Assembly: GCA_002368955.1 (NCBI GenBank)
Contig: DFDY01000125.1
Coordinates: 1 to 19,936, forward strand
Origin: Bacteroidales bacterium UBA3816
GTDB lineage: Bacteria; Bacteroidota; Bacteroidia; Bacteroidales; P3
Reading direction: 5' to 3'
DNA: 19,936 nucleotides
Shown: positions 13,993-19,612 of the stretch, one piece after another
How positions within the stretch are numbered: position 1 is the first letter of the stretch
Layout of the letters: the number at the start of each line of letters is the position of its first letter
Notes under the pieces: model-generated
Seen by the model: only the letters and a program-made list of their open reading frames with translations
Told to the model about the DNA's origin: nothing
The model's database searches: none
Program-made: the position numbers and the translations under genes

Positions 13993-14409
13993 CTATACTT
14001 CATATAGATTTAGTCGGCAATGGGATTTATACCAAGGGAATTTTTCGTCATGACTAACCAACGTTAACCCTCGGCGTAAAGCAGTGGCTATAATAATTCT
14101 GTCAAACGGGTCAGAATGTTTCTTTTTTCCAATGGTAGGAATGGGAAGATCATAAAAGGTTTCCAAAATACCGGGTGACACATTAATGATGGAAATTCCG
14201 TTGTCTGAAACAACAGAACGTACTTTGTCGGGTCGATTGGCTTCGAGTCGCCCTATCTGCTGGAGTTGTATGATTTCGATTAGGGACATCTCCGATACAG
14301 CAAACTCGTCTTCGTAATACTTCATGCTGTCGCACAACGACACCGGCAATCGGCTTTCGTTATGTGTAATAAGCCAAACTAGAGCGTGTGTGTCTAACAG
14401 ATACCTCAT
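13993..14409 (-). CDS. PIN-domain toxin (VapC-type)
   Basis: 138 residues with the PIN acidic site: Asp6 (YLLDTHALVW), Glu45 (SLIEI), Asp100/Asp103 (HSDPFDRIIIATA) and Asp121 (SHDEKF). PIN toxins are metal-dependent RNases that often cut tRNA or rRNA. The start overlaps the 44-residue gene by ATGA. Length and motif spacing are normal for the family, so it is probably active. The adjacent short peptide is the likely antitoxin. Confidence 0.85.
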   Translation of the reverse strand: MRYLLDTHALVWLITHNESRLPVSLCDSMKYYEDEFAVSEMSLIEIIQLQQIGRLEANRPDKVRSVVSDNGISIINVSPGILETFYDLPIPTIGKKKHSDPFDRIIIATALRRGLTLVSHDEKFPWYKSHCRLNLYEV

Positions 14410-14540
14410 AATTCAAGACCAAAAGGATCTCTGACCAACTCTTTGTATCTGGTTAGTTTTACAATTTTTCTCGGAGTCACGGGCTTGCCTTCAGCAGGCT
14501 TTGCTTCCTTTTTTTTCGATGTTTTTTTATCTTCACTCAT
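14406..14540 (-). CDS. 44-residue VapB-like antitoxin candidate
   Basis: A reading frame too short for usual cut-offs: ATG at 14540 to TGA at 14406-14408, beginning MSEDKKTSKKKEAKPAEGKP and ending RYKELVRDPFGLEL. The Lys-rich half is probably disordered and the C-terminal half could wrap the toxin. It overlaps the HicB-like gene upstream and the PIN gene downstream, each by ATGA, so three proteins are coupled. No DNA-binding motif is seen. Confidence 0.65.
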   Translation of the reverse strand: MSEDKKTSKKKEAKPAEGKPVTPRKIVKLTRYKELVRDPFGLEL

Positions 14541-14767
14541 GATAATTTTTTTTTAATATTTTGTATCTCTCGTTTCATCATTATTGCACGGAGGCCATTC
14601 GATTCGTTTTCGCGCTGCTTATAGTCTAGAACCATTTTGATGGCATCGGCCATATTTTCCTTAAGTTCATCGATAGAAGATCCTTGGGAAATGGCTTCTG
14701 GAATCTGCTCACATTGCCCTGAGTACCATCCGTTTTCGTTCTTCTCAATGATGATTGTGTATTCCAT
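14537..14767 (-). CDS. HicB-like protein without a hicA partner
   Basis: 76 residues with the HicB fold pattern (MEYTIIIEKNENGWYSGQC…IPEAISQGSSIDELKENMADAIKMVLD), clearly related to the hicB product at 12571-12792. No HicA follows; the next coupled genes are the 44-residue peptide and a PIN toxin. It could be a co-opted antitoxin or DNA-binding repressor of the PIN module, or a decoy antitoxin against host HicA. Confidence 0.75.
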   Translation of the reverse strand: MEYTIIIEKNENGWYSGQCEQIPEAISQGSSIDELKENMADAIKMVLDYKQRENESNGLRAIMMKREIQNIKKKLS

Positions 14768-14791
14768 ATTGCTTTCCTTTCTACTTTTAGA

Positions 14792-15112
14792 TTACCAGAG
14801 TGCCACCTTGCCCAGCTTTCCGAAGTCGAGGGAGCCGCTGGTGGCTCCGAGGGCACGGAACACCCGGTTGATGAGTGCGAGAGTGGAGGCGTGGCCGTTC
14901 TCAATCTTCGAGATTTGAGCTACGCCCACACCCACTTTTTCGCCCAGCTGCTTCTGGGTGAGGTTTTGTTTTTTGCGTTGCTCGCGTACCGCCTGGCCGA
15001 TGCGCCAAGCCTCTATTTCTGCGGCTAACTCGGTCTCGAACTGGTCGCGGTGGGGCGTGCCTTTCTTACCAAGGCAAATGTCCATCGATTCTTCTAATGT
15101 ATAAAATTCCAT
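14792..15112 (-). CDS. higA: HigA-type antitoxin, Xre HTH
   Basis: 106 residues. A helical N terminus precedes an Xre helix-turn-helix at about 48-95 (REQRKKQNLTQKQLGEKVGVGVAQISKIENG). It follows the toxin gene by 4 bases, the toxin-first order typical of higBA. It should neutralise the toxin and repress the operon promoter at 15466-15473. Confidence 0.82.
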   Translation of the reverse strand: MEFYTLEESMDICLGKKGTPHRDQFETELAAEIEAWRIGQAVREQRKKQNLTQKQLGEKVGVGVAQISKIENGHASTLALINRVFRALGATSGSLDFGKLGKVALW

Positions 15113-15116
15113 AGCG

Positions 15117-15449
15117 TCACTTTTTAAGATATTCTTTCATTATGGCCTCAGCTTTGCTAATTTCCTTGGGGGGTGTTTTCATGGTTTTCTTCACAAAACC
15201 ATGGGTGGCAACGACGAGGGAATTCTTGCGCTTGTCCCAAAAAGCCAATATGCGGTAGGCATTACCCTCGTATTCCGTTCTCAATTCCCAAATGTCGGTC
15301 CCCTCCAATTTTTTAAACAGTTCCTTGCTGACAAAACCAGTCTCTATTTTCTTGATGTTAAAGTAGATTTTATCTCTAACATTCATTGGTTGTGAATACA
15401 CAAATTTATGTGCCTCAGCCGACAATATTATTTTTATTTCTCTTTTCAT
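15117..15449 (-). CDS. higB: HigB/RelE-type toxin (Gp49-like)
   Basis: 110 residues from the ATG at 15449; longer frames upstream run into the HTH gene in another frame and are rejected. It has the Gp49-like/HigB pattern: a helical N terminus (VRDKIYFNIKKIETG), KLEGTDIWELRTEYEGNAYRILAFWD, VVATHGFVKKTMKTP and a final helix (EISKAEAIMKEYLKK). The family consists of ribosome-dependent mRNases. It has its own promoter directly upstream. Confidence 0.85.
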   Translation of the reverse strand: MKREIKIILSAEAHKFVYSQPMNVRDKIYFNIKKIETGFVSKELFKKLEGTDIWELRTEYEGNAYRILAFWDKRKNSLVVATHGFVKKTMKTPPKEISKAEAIMKEYLKK

Positions 15450-15465
15450 GTGTGATTTCAGGTTG

Positions 15466-15473
15466 CAAATATA
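15466..15473 (-). promoter_or_regulatory. promoter -7 element of higBA
   Basis: Minus-strand TATATTTG, a perfect TAnnTTTG, 17 bases before the higB ATG. The -33 region is weak, as often found in autoregulated toxin-antitoxin operons. Confidence 0.55.
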
Positions 15474-15502
15474 CAAAAACTTTCCAATATGGTAGATTTT
15501 TT

Positions 15503-15724
15503 TTAGTTTCCGAAGTCCAGTTCGGGCTGGGAGAAGGCTTGTTTTATCTGGAGCAGCTCGGAGATTTGGAAGTAGTACATGCCGCGGCCCCGGCGGCCCA
15601 GCAGGTGGGCGATCCCTGCCCGGGCCATGAGTTTGCGCATGGTGCGGTAGGAGACCCCGTAGTAGGCGCATATCTCCTTCATGGTGCGGGGCCGGGCATC
15701 CAGTGGCTCGCTTGGGTGGTTCAT
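15503..15724 (-). CDS. small HTH protein (excisionase/MerR-like)
   Basis: 73 residues from the ATG at 15724, which overlaps the ATPase stop (ATGA). A helix-turn-helix of HTH_17/excisionase type is visible at about 14-38 (TMKEICAYYGVSYRTMRKLM), followed by a wing-like stretch (RRGRGMYYFQISELLQI). It could be an excision factor or a transcription regulator of the virus. The longer overlapping frame is read-through inside the ATPase gene. Confidence 0.75.
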   Translation of the reverse strand: MNHPSEPLDARPRTMKEICAYYGVSYRTMRKLMARAGIAHLLGRRGRGMYYFQISELLQIKQAFSQPELDFGN

Positions 15725-16323
15725 AGGGTGGGGTCTAGTTTGATGATGCGGTGCTCGTATTTCTTGCCGTGCTGCAGGCAGTCGCGGTTGAGCTGCTGCT
15801 GGGTCTGGAGGATGCGGTTGAAGATGTCGCCGTCGAGCTCTTTCTTGCGGCTGGAGAAGTTCTCGGTGGTGGCGAAGAGGATGAGGTAGCTGCCGAAGGT
15901 GAAGCACTGGACGGGCACCTGTCGCAGGCCATGGGCAACGATGTACACGTCTATCCCGCGCTGGCGGCGGCGTATGTACAGGCCCCTGAGCGTGTCGTCG
16001 GTCTGGAACTTGAGGTAGGTCATGGCATCGTCCAGAACCAGCGTGCCGCCATAGAAATACTTGACTGCCATTTCCACAGTCTCTGGGCCTCGGTAGACCA
16101 GGCGTGAGGGCTGCTGCATGTTGTCTATCTCCTGGGCGGTGGTCACCTCGGGCAGCTCGCGCCATTCGTAGTCGTCGGGGGTGACGACCAGGCATTTGCG
16201 GGCGTGCTTGACCACGTTTTCGCGCATGAAGGTGGTCTTGCCGGTGCCGTTGATGCCCACGACCAGGTTGAGCTGGGTTTTGCGCCTGGTGCCGGTGGGT
16301 GCTTGTGATGAGGGTTCAGCCAT
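15721..16323 (-). CDS. P-loop ATPase, genome-packaging candidate
   Basis: 200 residues from the ATG at 16323 (8-base overlap with the upstream gene). Walker A is GINGTGKTT (23-31); Walker B is GGTLVLDDAM (Asp98/Asp99); a following strand with VAHGLRQVP resembles the sensor region of HerA/FtsK-like and Zot-like ATPases. Small ATPases of this size package DNA in PM2- and PRD1-type viruses. The neighbour on the 5' side is a two-TM coiled-coil protein, so an alternative is a Zot-like assembly ATPase of the filamentous-phage kind. No signal peptide is present. Confidence 0.7.
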   Translation of the reverse strand: MAEPSSQAPTGTRRKTQLNLVVGINGTGKTTFMRENVVKHARKCLVVTPDDYEWRELPEVTTAQEIDNMQQPSRLVYRGPETVEMAVKYFYGGTLVLDDAMTYLKFQTDDTLRGLYIRRRQRGIDVYIVAHGLRQVPVQCFTFGSYLILFATTENFSSRKKELDGDIFNRILQTQQQLNRDCLQHGKKYEHRIIKLDPTL

Positions 16324-16882
16324 TTTGCTCTCCTTTCTTGCGGGCGAAGGCCAGCTGCTGCTGCAGCTGGGCGTTTTGGGCTTGCAGTTCCTCCATCTGG
16401 GCACGGAGCAGGTTCAGCTCGTCGCGCCGCTTGCGGTCGGCCATGGCGGCGAAGATCTTGCCACCGTATACGGTGATGATGGCCACGGCAAGAACCACAC
16501 CAGGCGAGGCCTGGATGTTCTTGTCACCTAAAAATCCCGCCCAGGCATTCACCAACGTTTCCCGCTCGTCGGGTTCCAGCTTGACGGAGTCTTTGTCGGT
16601 ACCCTTGATGAGGAGGACCAGCACAAGGGGGATGATAACGTCCATCACGCCTACAATGAGTTCGGCGGTGGGTTTTTGCGCAATGCGCATGTTGGTGACA
16701 TTTCGCACGTCCTCGTCGGTCACCGTAGGGGTATCGCCGAAGGGTCGGTCCGGATCCACGTTGTCGGTCTCTTGTGCATCGGTTGCCATGGTGTCGTCTA
16801 TGGGAGGTGCGGGGGCTTCGTAGTCCTGTACTTGCTGTCCCTGGCTGGCAAACCAGTCGCTTGCGTCGTCTTGTATAGCCAT
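16316..16882 (-). CDS. two-TM coiled-coil protein upstream of the ATPase
   Basis: 188 residues. An acidic, disordered N terminus (1-60), membrane segments at about 74-93 and 128-147, then a charged coiled coil (150-182) ending KKGEQNG. It could anchor the ATPase to a membrane vertex, as packaging or assembly partners do. The stop lies inside the start of the ATPase gene (ATGGCTGA), so the two are made together. No family is recognised. Confidence 0.65.
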   Translation of the reverse strand: MAIQDDASDWFASQGQQVQDYEAPAPPIDDTMATDAQETDNVDPDRPFGDTPTVTDEDVRNVTNMRIAQKPTAELIVGVMDVIIPLVLVLLIKGTDKDSVKLEPDERETLVNAWAGFLGDKNIQASPGVVLAVAIITVYGGKIFAAMADRKRRDELNLLRAQMEELQAQNAQLQQQLAFARKKGEQNG

Positions 16883-16897
16883 ATTTTTATTTTTTTA

Positions 16898-16927
16898 TTT
16901 GTATATTAAAAAAAAAATGTATTTTTG
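16898..16927 (+). promoter_or_regulatory. Bacteroidetes-type promoter, plus strand (RNA 2)
   Basis: TTTG at 16898-16901, 18 bases, TATTTTTG at 16920-16927: the same elements and spacing as the promoters at 993, 18431 and 18673. It lies 16 bases from the start of the divergent gene 16316-16882. Confidence 0.65.
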
Positions 16928-16930
16928 CAG

Positions 16931-17052
16931 TGTCGATTTAACCGATGTCATTCCCTCTCGGCAGGGTAAAACGGAGCAAAGCTCAGGGTCAGGTGAAGCC
17001 CTTAACAATCGACATGGCGATACCGTTTTTTTAGGCGGTATCGCCATTTTTT
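16931..17052 (+). ncRNA. structured RNA 2, cloverleaf-like, with terminator
   Basis: A predicted RNA of about 120 nt. TGTCGATT (16931-16938) pairs perfectly with AATCGACA (17007-17014), closing a junction with three small hairpins: CCCT/AGGG (16953-16966), GAGC/GCTC (16974-16984) and AGGG/CCCT (16985-17002). An 11-bp terminator stem follows at once (17015-17025 with 17036-17046), then six T. The terminator is built from the last codons of the convergent gene 17031-17459, so the RNA is antisense to that 3' end by about 20 bases. It lacks tRNA hallmarks (no T-loop, no CCA). Confidence 0.6.
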
Positions 17053-17459
17053 CTGTTGACTTCGATGTTGTAATAAAATTTCCCACCTCTTTGGAACTGC
17101 ACCGCAATTCGGACATGTTCAAGCTTTCCATCGAGGTAACATTTTGACTTGAAATTGAGGTAACCAATAATATCTTTGCTATCTGTTGGTTTCCGGTTTC
17201 CAAAATTATTGTATTCTGCAATTTCTATCAATTCAGGCAATATCCTTACAAGTTCTGCCTTCTTGGGATACATGGCTTCTCCATAAGCTGTCTTTCTTCC
17301 TGACTTAATGCTAATCTTTATCGTTATGCCTATGTCCTTATTGAAAACTTCCTTGTTTTTATAATGCTCTTGAAAATATTTGACTACAGCATTACGGAGG
17401 TCCTTAGTCTTTACGTTTCCCCAAATGGAAGTGACGGATGGTATATCTTTATTGTTCAT
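17031..17459 (-). CDS. LPD3-like (BECR-fold related) protein
   Basis: 142 residues. The body (FNKDIGITIKISIKSGRKTA…KKAELVRILPELIEIAEY…YLDGKLEHVRIAVQFQRGGKFYYNIEV) matches my memory of the LPD3 domain: start strand, K-rich loop, helix ending near LPELI, then strands with a G-K-Y-x-V-R-I type hairpin. LPD3 and PBECR domains occur in polyvalent proteins of phages and mobile elements and belong to the barnase/EndoU/ColE5/RelE-like superfamily. Here it stands alone, so it may be a nuclease, toxin or packaged effector. Its stop codon lies in the loop of the RNA 2 terminator. Confidence 0.6.
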   Translation of the reverse strand: MNNKDIPSVTSIWGNVKTKDLRNAVVKYFQEHYKNKEVFNKDIGITIKISIKSGRKTAYGEAMYPKKAELVRILPELIEIAEYNNFGNRKPTDSKDIIGYLNFKSKCYLDGKLEHVRIAVQFQRGGKFYYNIEVNRKNGDTA

Positions 17460-17483
17460 AGTCTCTATTTCCCCGAGTTTCTA

Positions 17484-17759
17484 CTATAGTTTTTGCAAAA
17501 TGTCCATGATGATTGAGTCTAATGCGTCTTGGGCATAGACGCCGGTGATGGTGTGGTCGGCGGTGCGCATGGAGGCGACGGAACCGGTGACAGTGCCGTC
17601 TGCCTTACGGCTGACCATCAGCACCACCTTTTCGCCTGGGTCGGGCTGGATGGGGCCGACGATGCTGTCAAACATCGATTGCATGTTTTCTTGTGTGATG
17701 TACTGTTTGGCCAGCGGTTTGACCATGGAGAGGATGGGGGAGAGGGCTTTCTTGCTCAT
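17484..17759 (-). CDS. unknown soluble protein (91 aa)
   Basis: 91 residues from the ATG at 17759, overlapping the upstream stop by ATGA. An amphipathic N-terminal half (SPILSMVKPLAKQYITQENM) precedes a small beta-hairpin region (EKVVLMVSRKADGTVTGSV). No motif is recognised. It is coupled to the coiled-coil protein gene and 24 bases before the LPD3-like gene. Confidence 0.6.
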   Translation of the reverse strand: MSKKALSPILSMVKPLAKQYITQENMQSMFDSIVGPIQPDPGEKVVLMVSRKADGTVTGSVASMRTADHTITGVYAQDALDSIIMDILQKL

Positions 17760-18412
17760 AGGTCCACCTCCTTTTTCTCGGGGGAGCTGCCTTTCTTTAG
17801 GGCAAAGCTCATGCCCAGCTGCTGCTCGATCTTGCGCACCTCGGAGTCGCTGAGCGACTTGAGGTCGCCGTTGAGTGAGCCCTTGACAAAGCGGGAGTAG
17901 ATAAAGAAATTGATGACGTCGGCAGCCGTCCATTGCTGGTTGCGGCGGGGTCCTTCGAGTTCGGCCACGCGTTCCACCACCTCGTAGTAGCCGGGGCGGA
18001 AGTCGATGATGTGCTGTCCCTCCTTCAAGTTCTTGGCATCGCTCTGCTGCTGCAGGTCGTTCAGCCGGGCTTCGTAGTCCAGCTGCTGTTGGTTGGCGGC
18101 TTCGGCATTGGCGTTGGCGCGGCTTTGGGCCTCGGCCAGCTGGGCCTTGGTCTCATCCAGCTCTTGTTGCAGGGCTGCAATCTTGCTGTCGCGGTCGGCC
18201 AGCTGCTGGGCGGCCTCCTTGTTTTGGTTGATGGGGAGGAAGTAGCGTGTGATGACTTCTGAGAAGACCTCGGTGTCGGATATGGTTCTGCCATTGGCCT
18301 GAACCAGGTTGTCTTTGATGAGCTTCCACTGGTCGTTGTCTTCGGCCAGAACCCGAATGGTTTTTGGCACTAGTGGCCGCTGTTGGTTGGTGTTGTTCTC
18401 TTCTGAGTCCAT
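17756..18412 (-). CDS. coiled-coil protein, early operon (218 aa)
   Basis: 218 residues. The N-terminal 60 residues (KTIRVLAEDNDQWKLIKDNL…) look like a small helical domain, then comes a long Gln/Ala coiled coil (about 72-125), then a C-terminal alpha domain with QWTAADVINFFIYSRF and SLSDSEVRKIEQQLG. It could be a DNA-binding or replication accessory protein; I cannot assign it. The first five codons and upstream leader are duplicated at 18640-18704. Confidence 0.65.
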   Translation of the reverse strand: MDSEENNTNQQRPLVPKTIRVLAEDNDQWKLIKDNLVQANGRTISDTEVFSEVITRYFLPINQNKEAAQQLADRDSKIAALQQELDETKAQLAEAQSRANANAEAANQQQLDYEARLNDLQQQSDAKNLKEGQHIIDFRPGYYEVVERVAELEGPRRNQQWTAADVINFFIYSRFVKGSLNGDLKSLSDSEVRKIEQQLGMSFALKKGSSPEKKEVDL

Positions 18413-18430
18413 GTTTTTTTGCTTTTATTG

Positions 18431-18460
18431 TTTGTAATTAAGAAATTATTCGTATTTTTG
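18431..18460 (+). promoter_or_regulatory. promoter of RNA 3
   Basis: TTTG 18431-18434, 18 bases, TATTTTTG 18453-18460. This is the copy nearest the 218-residue gene. Confidence 0.65.
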
Positions 18461-18464
18461 CATC

Positions 18465-18612
18465 GTCGTTAGGTCAACATTTGCAGACTTGTAAAATTGA
18501 TGGCGTTTCACCAATTGCGAGGGCTAGGAGGCGACTTTGGACGTAAGCTACAGGCCATTAAGGCATGCAGGCGCCTAGCGGGAAAGACTCGATTATAATC
18601 GGGTCTTTCTCT
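18465..18612 (+). ncRNA. structured RNA 3
   Basis: About 145 nt with estimated ends. Hairpins: AATTG/CAATT (18495-18516) and a closing stem GCTAGG/CCTAGC (18523-18528 with 18574-18579) holding smaller helices. An 11-bp stem (18583-18593 with 18598-18608, one G-T pair) and a T/C-rich tail form the terminator. There is no convergent protein gene directly after it; instead the duplicated promoter region begins at 18640. No RNA family is recognised. Confidence 0.5.
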
Positions 18613-18672
18613 TTCTTAAAGATATGAATGCTACGCTTTTCTTCTGAGTCCATGTTTTTTTTGCTTTTATTG

Positions 18673-18702
18673 TTTGTAATTAAGAAATTATTCGTATTTT
18701 TG
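18673..18702 (+). promoter_or_regulatory. promoter of RNA 4 (duplicated copy)
   Basis: TTTG 18673-18676, 18 bases, TATTTTTG 18695-18702, within the second copy of the direct repeat. The bases after it, cagccgaaaa, also follow the RNA 1 promoter (up to one A). Confidence 0.65.
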
Positions 18703-18706
18703 CAGC

Positions 18707-18830
18707 CGAAAACATTGTGGTCCGATAGCCATATTCTGTGTCACCCTGCGTTGTTAATTGTGAACGGAACAAATGGCAATAGCAGCAGGAGCTATTGAGA
18801 GCTTGGGCAATTCTGCCACAATTTTTCTTT
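18707..18830 (+). ncRNA. structured RNA 4
   Basis: About 120 nt. ATTGTGG (18714-18720) pairs with CCACAAT (18816-18822), followed by a T-rich tail, so the long-range stem may act as part of the terminator. Inside is a perfect 7-bp hairpin CAATAGC/GCTATTG (18777-18797). The last about 40 bases are antisense to the 3' end of the convergent gene 18792-19202. Confidence 0.5.
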
Positions 18831-19202
18831 CCTTTCTATTTCAGAATTGCGGCGCGGTTGCGCCGTTTTTACTTCCCAAAAGTTTTTCTTTATGGAGTAG
18901 TTTAGATCAATAGCAGCCACATGGTTAAGGTCTTCTGTATATATTACCAACAGTATAGAAGTCCCTGTACCTTTAAGTATCATATTATACTGGTTGACTA
19001 TCATTCGTACATATGATTCTGCATCGATACCAAGGATCTTAAGTTCTTTTGCATGATTAGTGGCAATATGATGAAGATGGCTTGCATCTATGTATATGTC
19101 GGCCGATTTGACTCCAATTTTTTTTGCAATAGTCACTTTTAGCCTTCCCATTTTGTAAAAACCATTTATTTTTTTCTCCATTTTTCCCGTTTTTGACATC
19201 AT
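18792..19202 (-). CDS. PBECR-like nuclease/toxin-like protein
   Basis: 136 residues from 19202; starts at 19181 or 19151 are possible. The pattern IYIDASHLHHIATNHAKEL, then a helix (SYVRMIVNQYNMIL), then strands ending FWEVKTAQPRR, resembles the phage-borne PBECR domains (barnase, EndoU, colicin E5/D, RelE superfamily), with the conserved histidines and the wxV.Ta.P ending. Family members are thought to be RNases or effectors. The activity here is inferred. It has its own promoter (19393-19424) with a long leader, and its 3' end overlaps RNA 4. Confidence 0.6.
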   Translation of the reverse strand: MMSKTGKMEKKINGFYKMGRLKVTIAKKIGVKSADIYIDASHLHHIATNHAKELKILGIDAESYVRMIVNQYNMILKGTGTSILLVIYTEDLNHVAAIDLNYSIKKNFWEVKTAQPRRNSEIERKEKLWQNCPSSQ

Positions 19203-19272
19203 TTTGCTTGCATTGTTTTTCGCTGTTTGTTTATTTTCCTGTTTTTGTGTTGCTTAACTGTTATTACATGCA

Positions 19273-19289
19273 GATTTCGACCCGAAATC
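19273..19289. promoter_or_regulatory. inverted repeat in the leader of the PBECR-like gene
   Basis: GATTTCG and CGAAATC, 7-bp perfect arms with a 3-base spacer, lying between the promoter and the ATG at 19202. It is suitable for a dimeric repressor, possibly autoregulation. Confidence 0.4.
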
Positions 19290-19300
19290 ACCTTGTTTTT

Positions 19301-19380
19301 GATACAAATATATCACATTTCTACTACAAGTCTGCAATATATCTAATACATATCTACAATAAATATAATACATTTGTAAT
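19301..19380. repeat. AT-rich repeat region
   Basis: An AT-rich stretch with repeated short words (tctac, tacaa, aata) and a TACAAAT/ATTTGTA pair at 19303-19309 and 19372-19378. It lies in the leader downstream of the promoter. Possible operator or DNA-unwinding region; no coding capacity is seen. Confidence 0.35.
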
Positions 19381-19392
19381 CACTCACTTGGG

Positions 19393-19424
19393 CAAAGTTA
19401 CGGACTTTTTTCCATTCTTGCAAA
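19393..19424 (-). promoter_or_regulatory. Bacteroidetes-type promoter, minus strand
   Basis: Minus-strand TTTG (19424-19421), 20 bases, TAACTTTG (19400-19393). It would drive the PBECR-like gene with a leader of about 185 bases. Confidence 0.6.
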
Positions 19425-19516
19425 TATAATTTTTATCTGGGCGGCTCTTTCGTTGCCGCAGGCATCACGACAACCGAAACGAGGGCGGTGGGAAATAGTG
19501 GGTATTTTTTTGTACT

Positions 19517-19612
19517 TTTAGTGCTTGTGAACTCGAAAAATACAAATGTTTGATTTTCAGCCAGCACCAAATAATTGTGTGCTTTAGTGCTTTTTAGTGC
19601 TATTTTAGTGCT
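19517..19612. repeat. phased AGTGCT repeats
   Basis: Tttagtgct-type units at 19520-19525, 19586-19591, 19596-19601 and 19607-19612 (coordinates of AGTGCT), the last three 10-11 bases apart. More GTGC/GCAC words follow to about 19686. This looks like an iteron or operator array, possibly for replication or early control. Confidence 0.5.

Larger units (their letters stand above)
18399..18704. repeat. direct repeat of gene start plus divergent promoter (copies 18399-18462 and 18640-18704)
   Basis: 64 and 65 bases, identical except for one extra T in a T run (7 against 8). Each copy holds the first codons of the 218-residue gene (MDSEE), its leader and a plus-strand TTTG-N18-TATTTTTG promoter. 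The second copy has lost the coding part beyond the repeat. RNA 3 lies between the copies and RNA 4 follows the second. Confidence 0.9.

Noticed and set aside
15721..16882. Filamentous phage Zot/assembly module
   Set aside because: Not excluded, but no filamentous coat or Rep gene is seen, and the rest of the content suits a membrane-containing virus better.
16931..17014. Cloverleaf as a tRNA or tmRNA
   Set aside because: Arm lengths, missing T-loop consensus, no anticodon arm and no CCA; the following stem is a terminator.
18465..18830. Retron or diversity-generating RNA
   Set aside because: No reverse transcriptase is encoded anywhere in the window.
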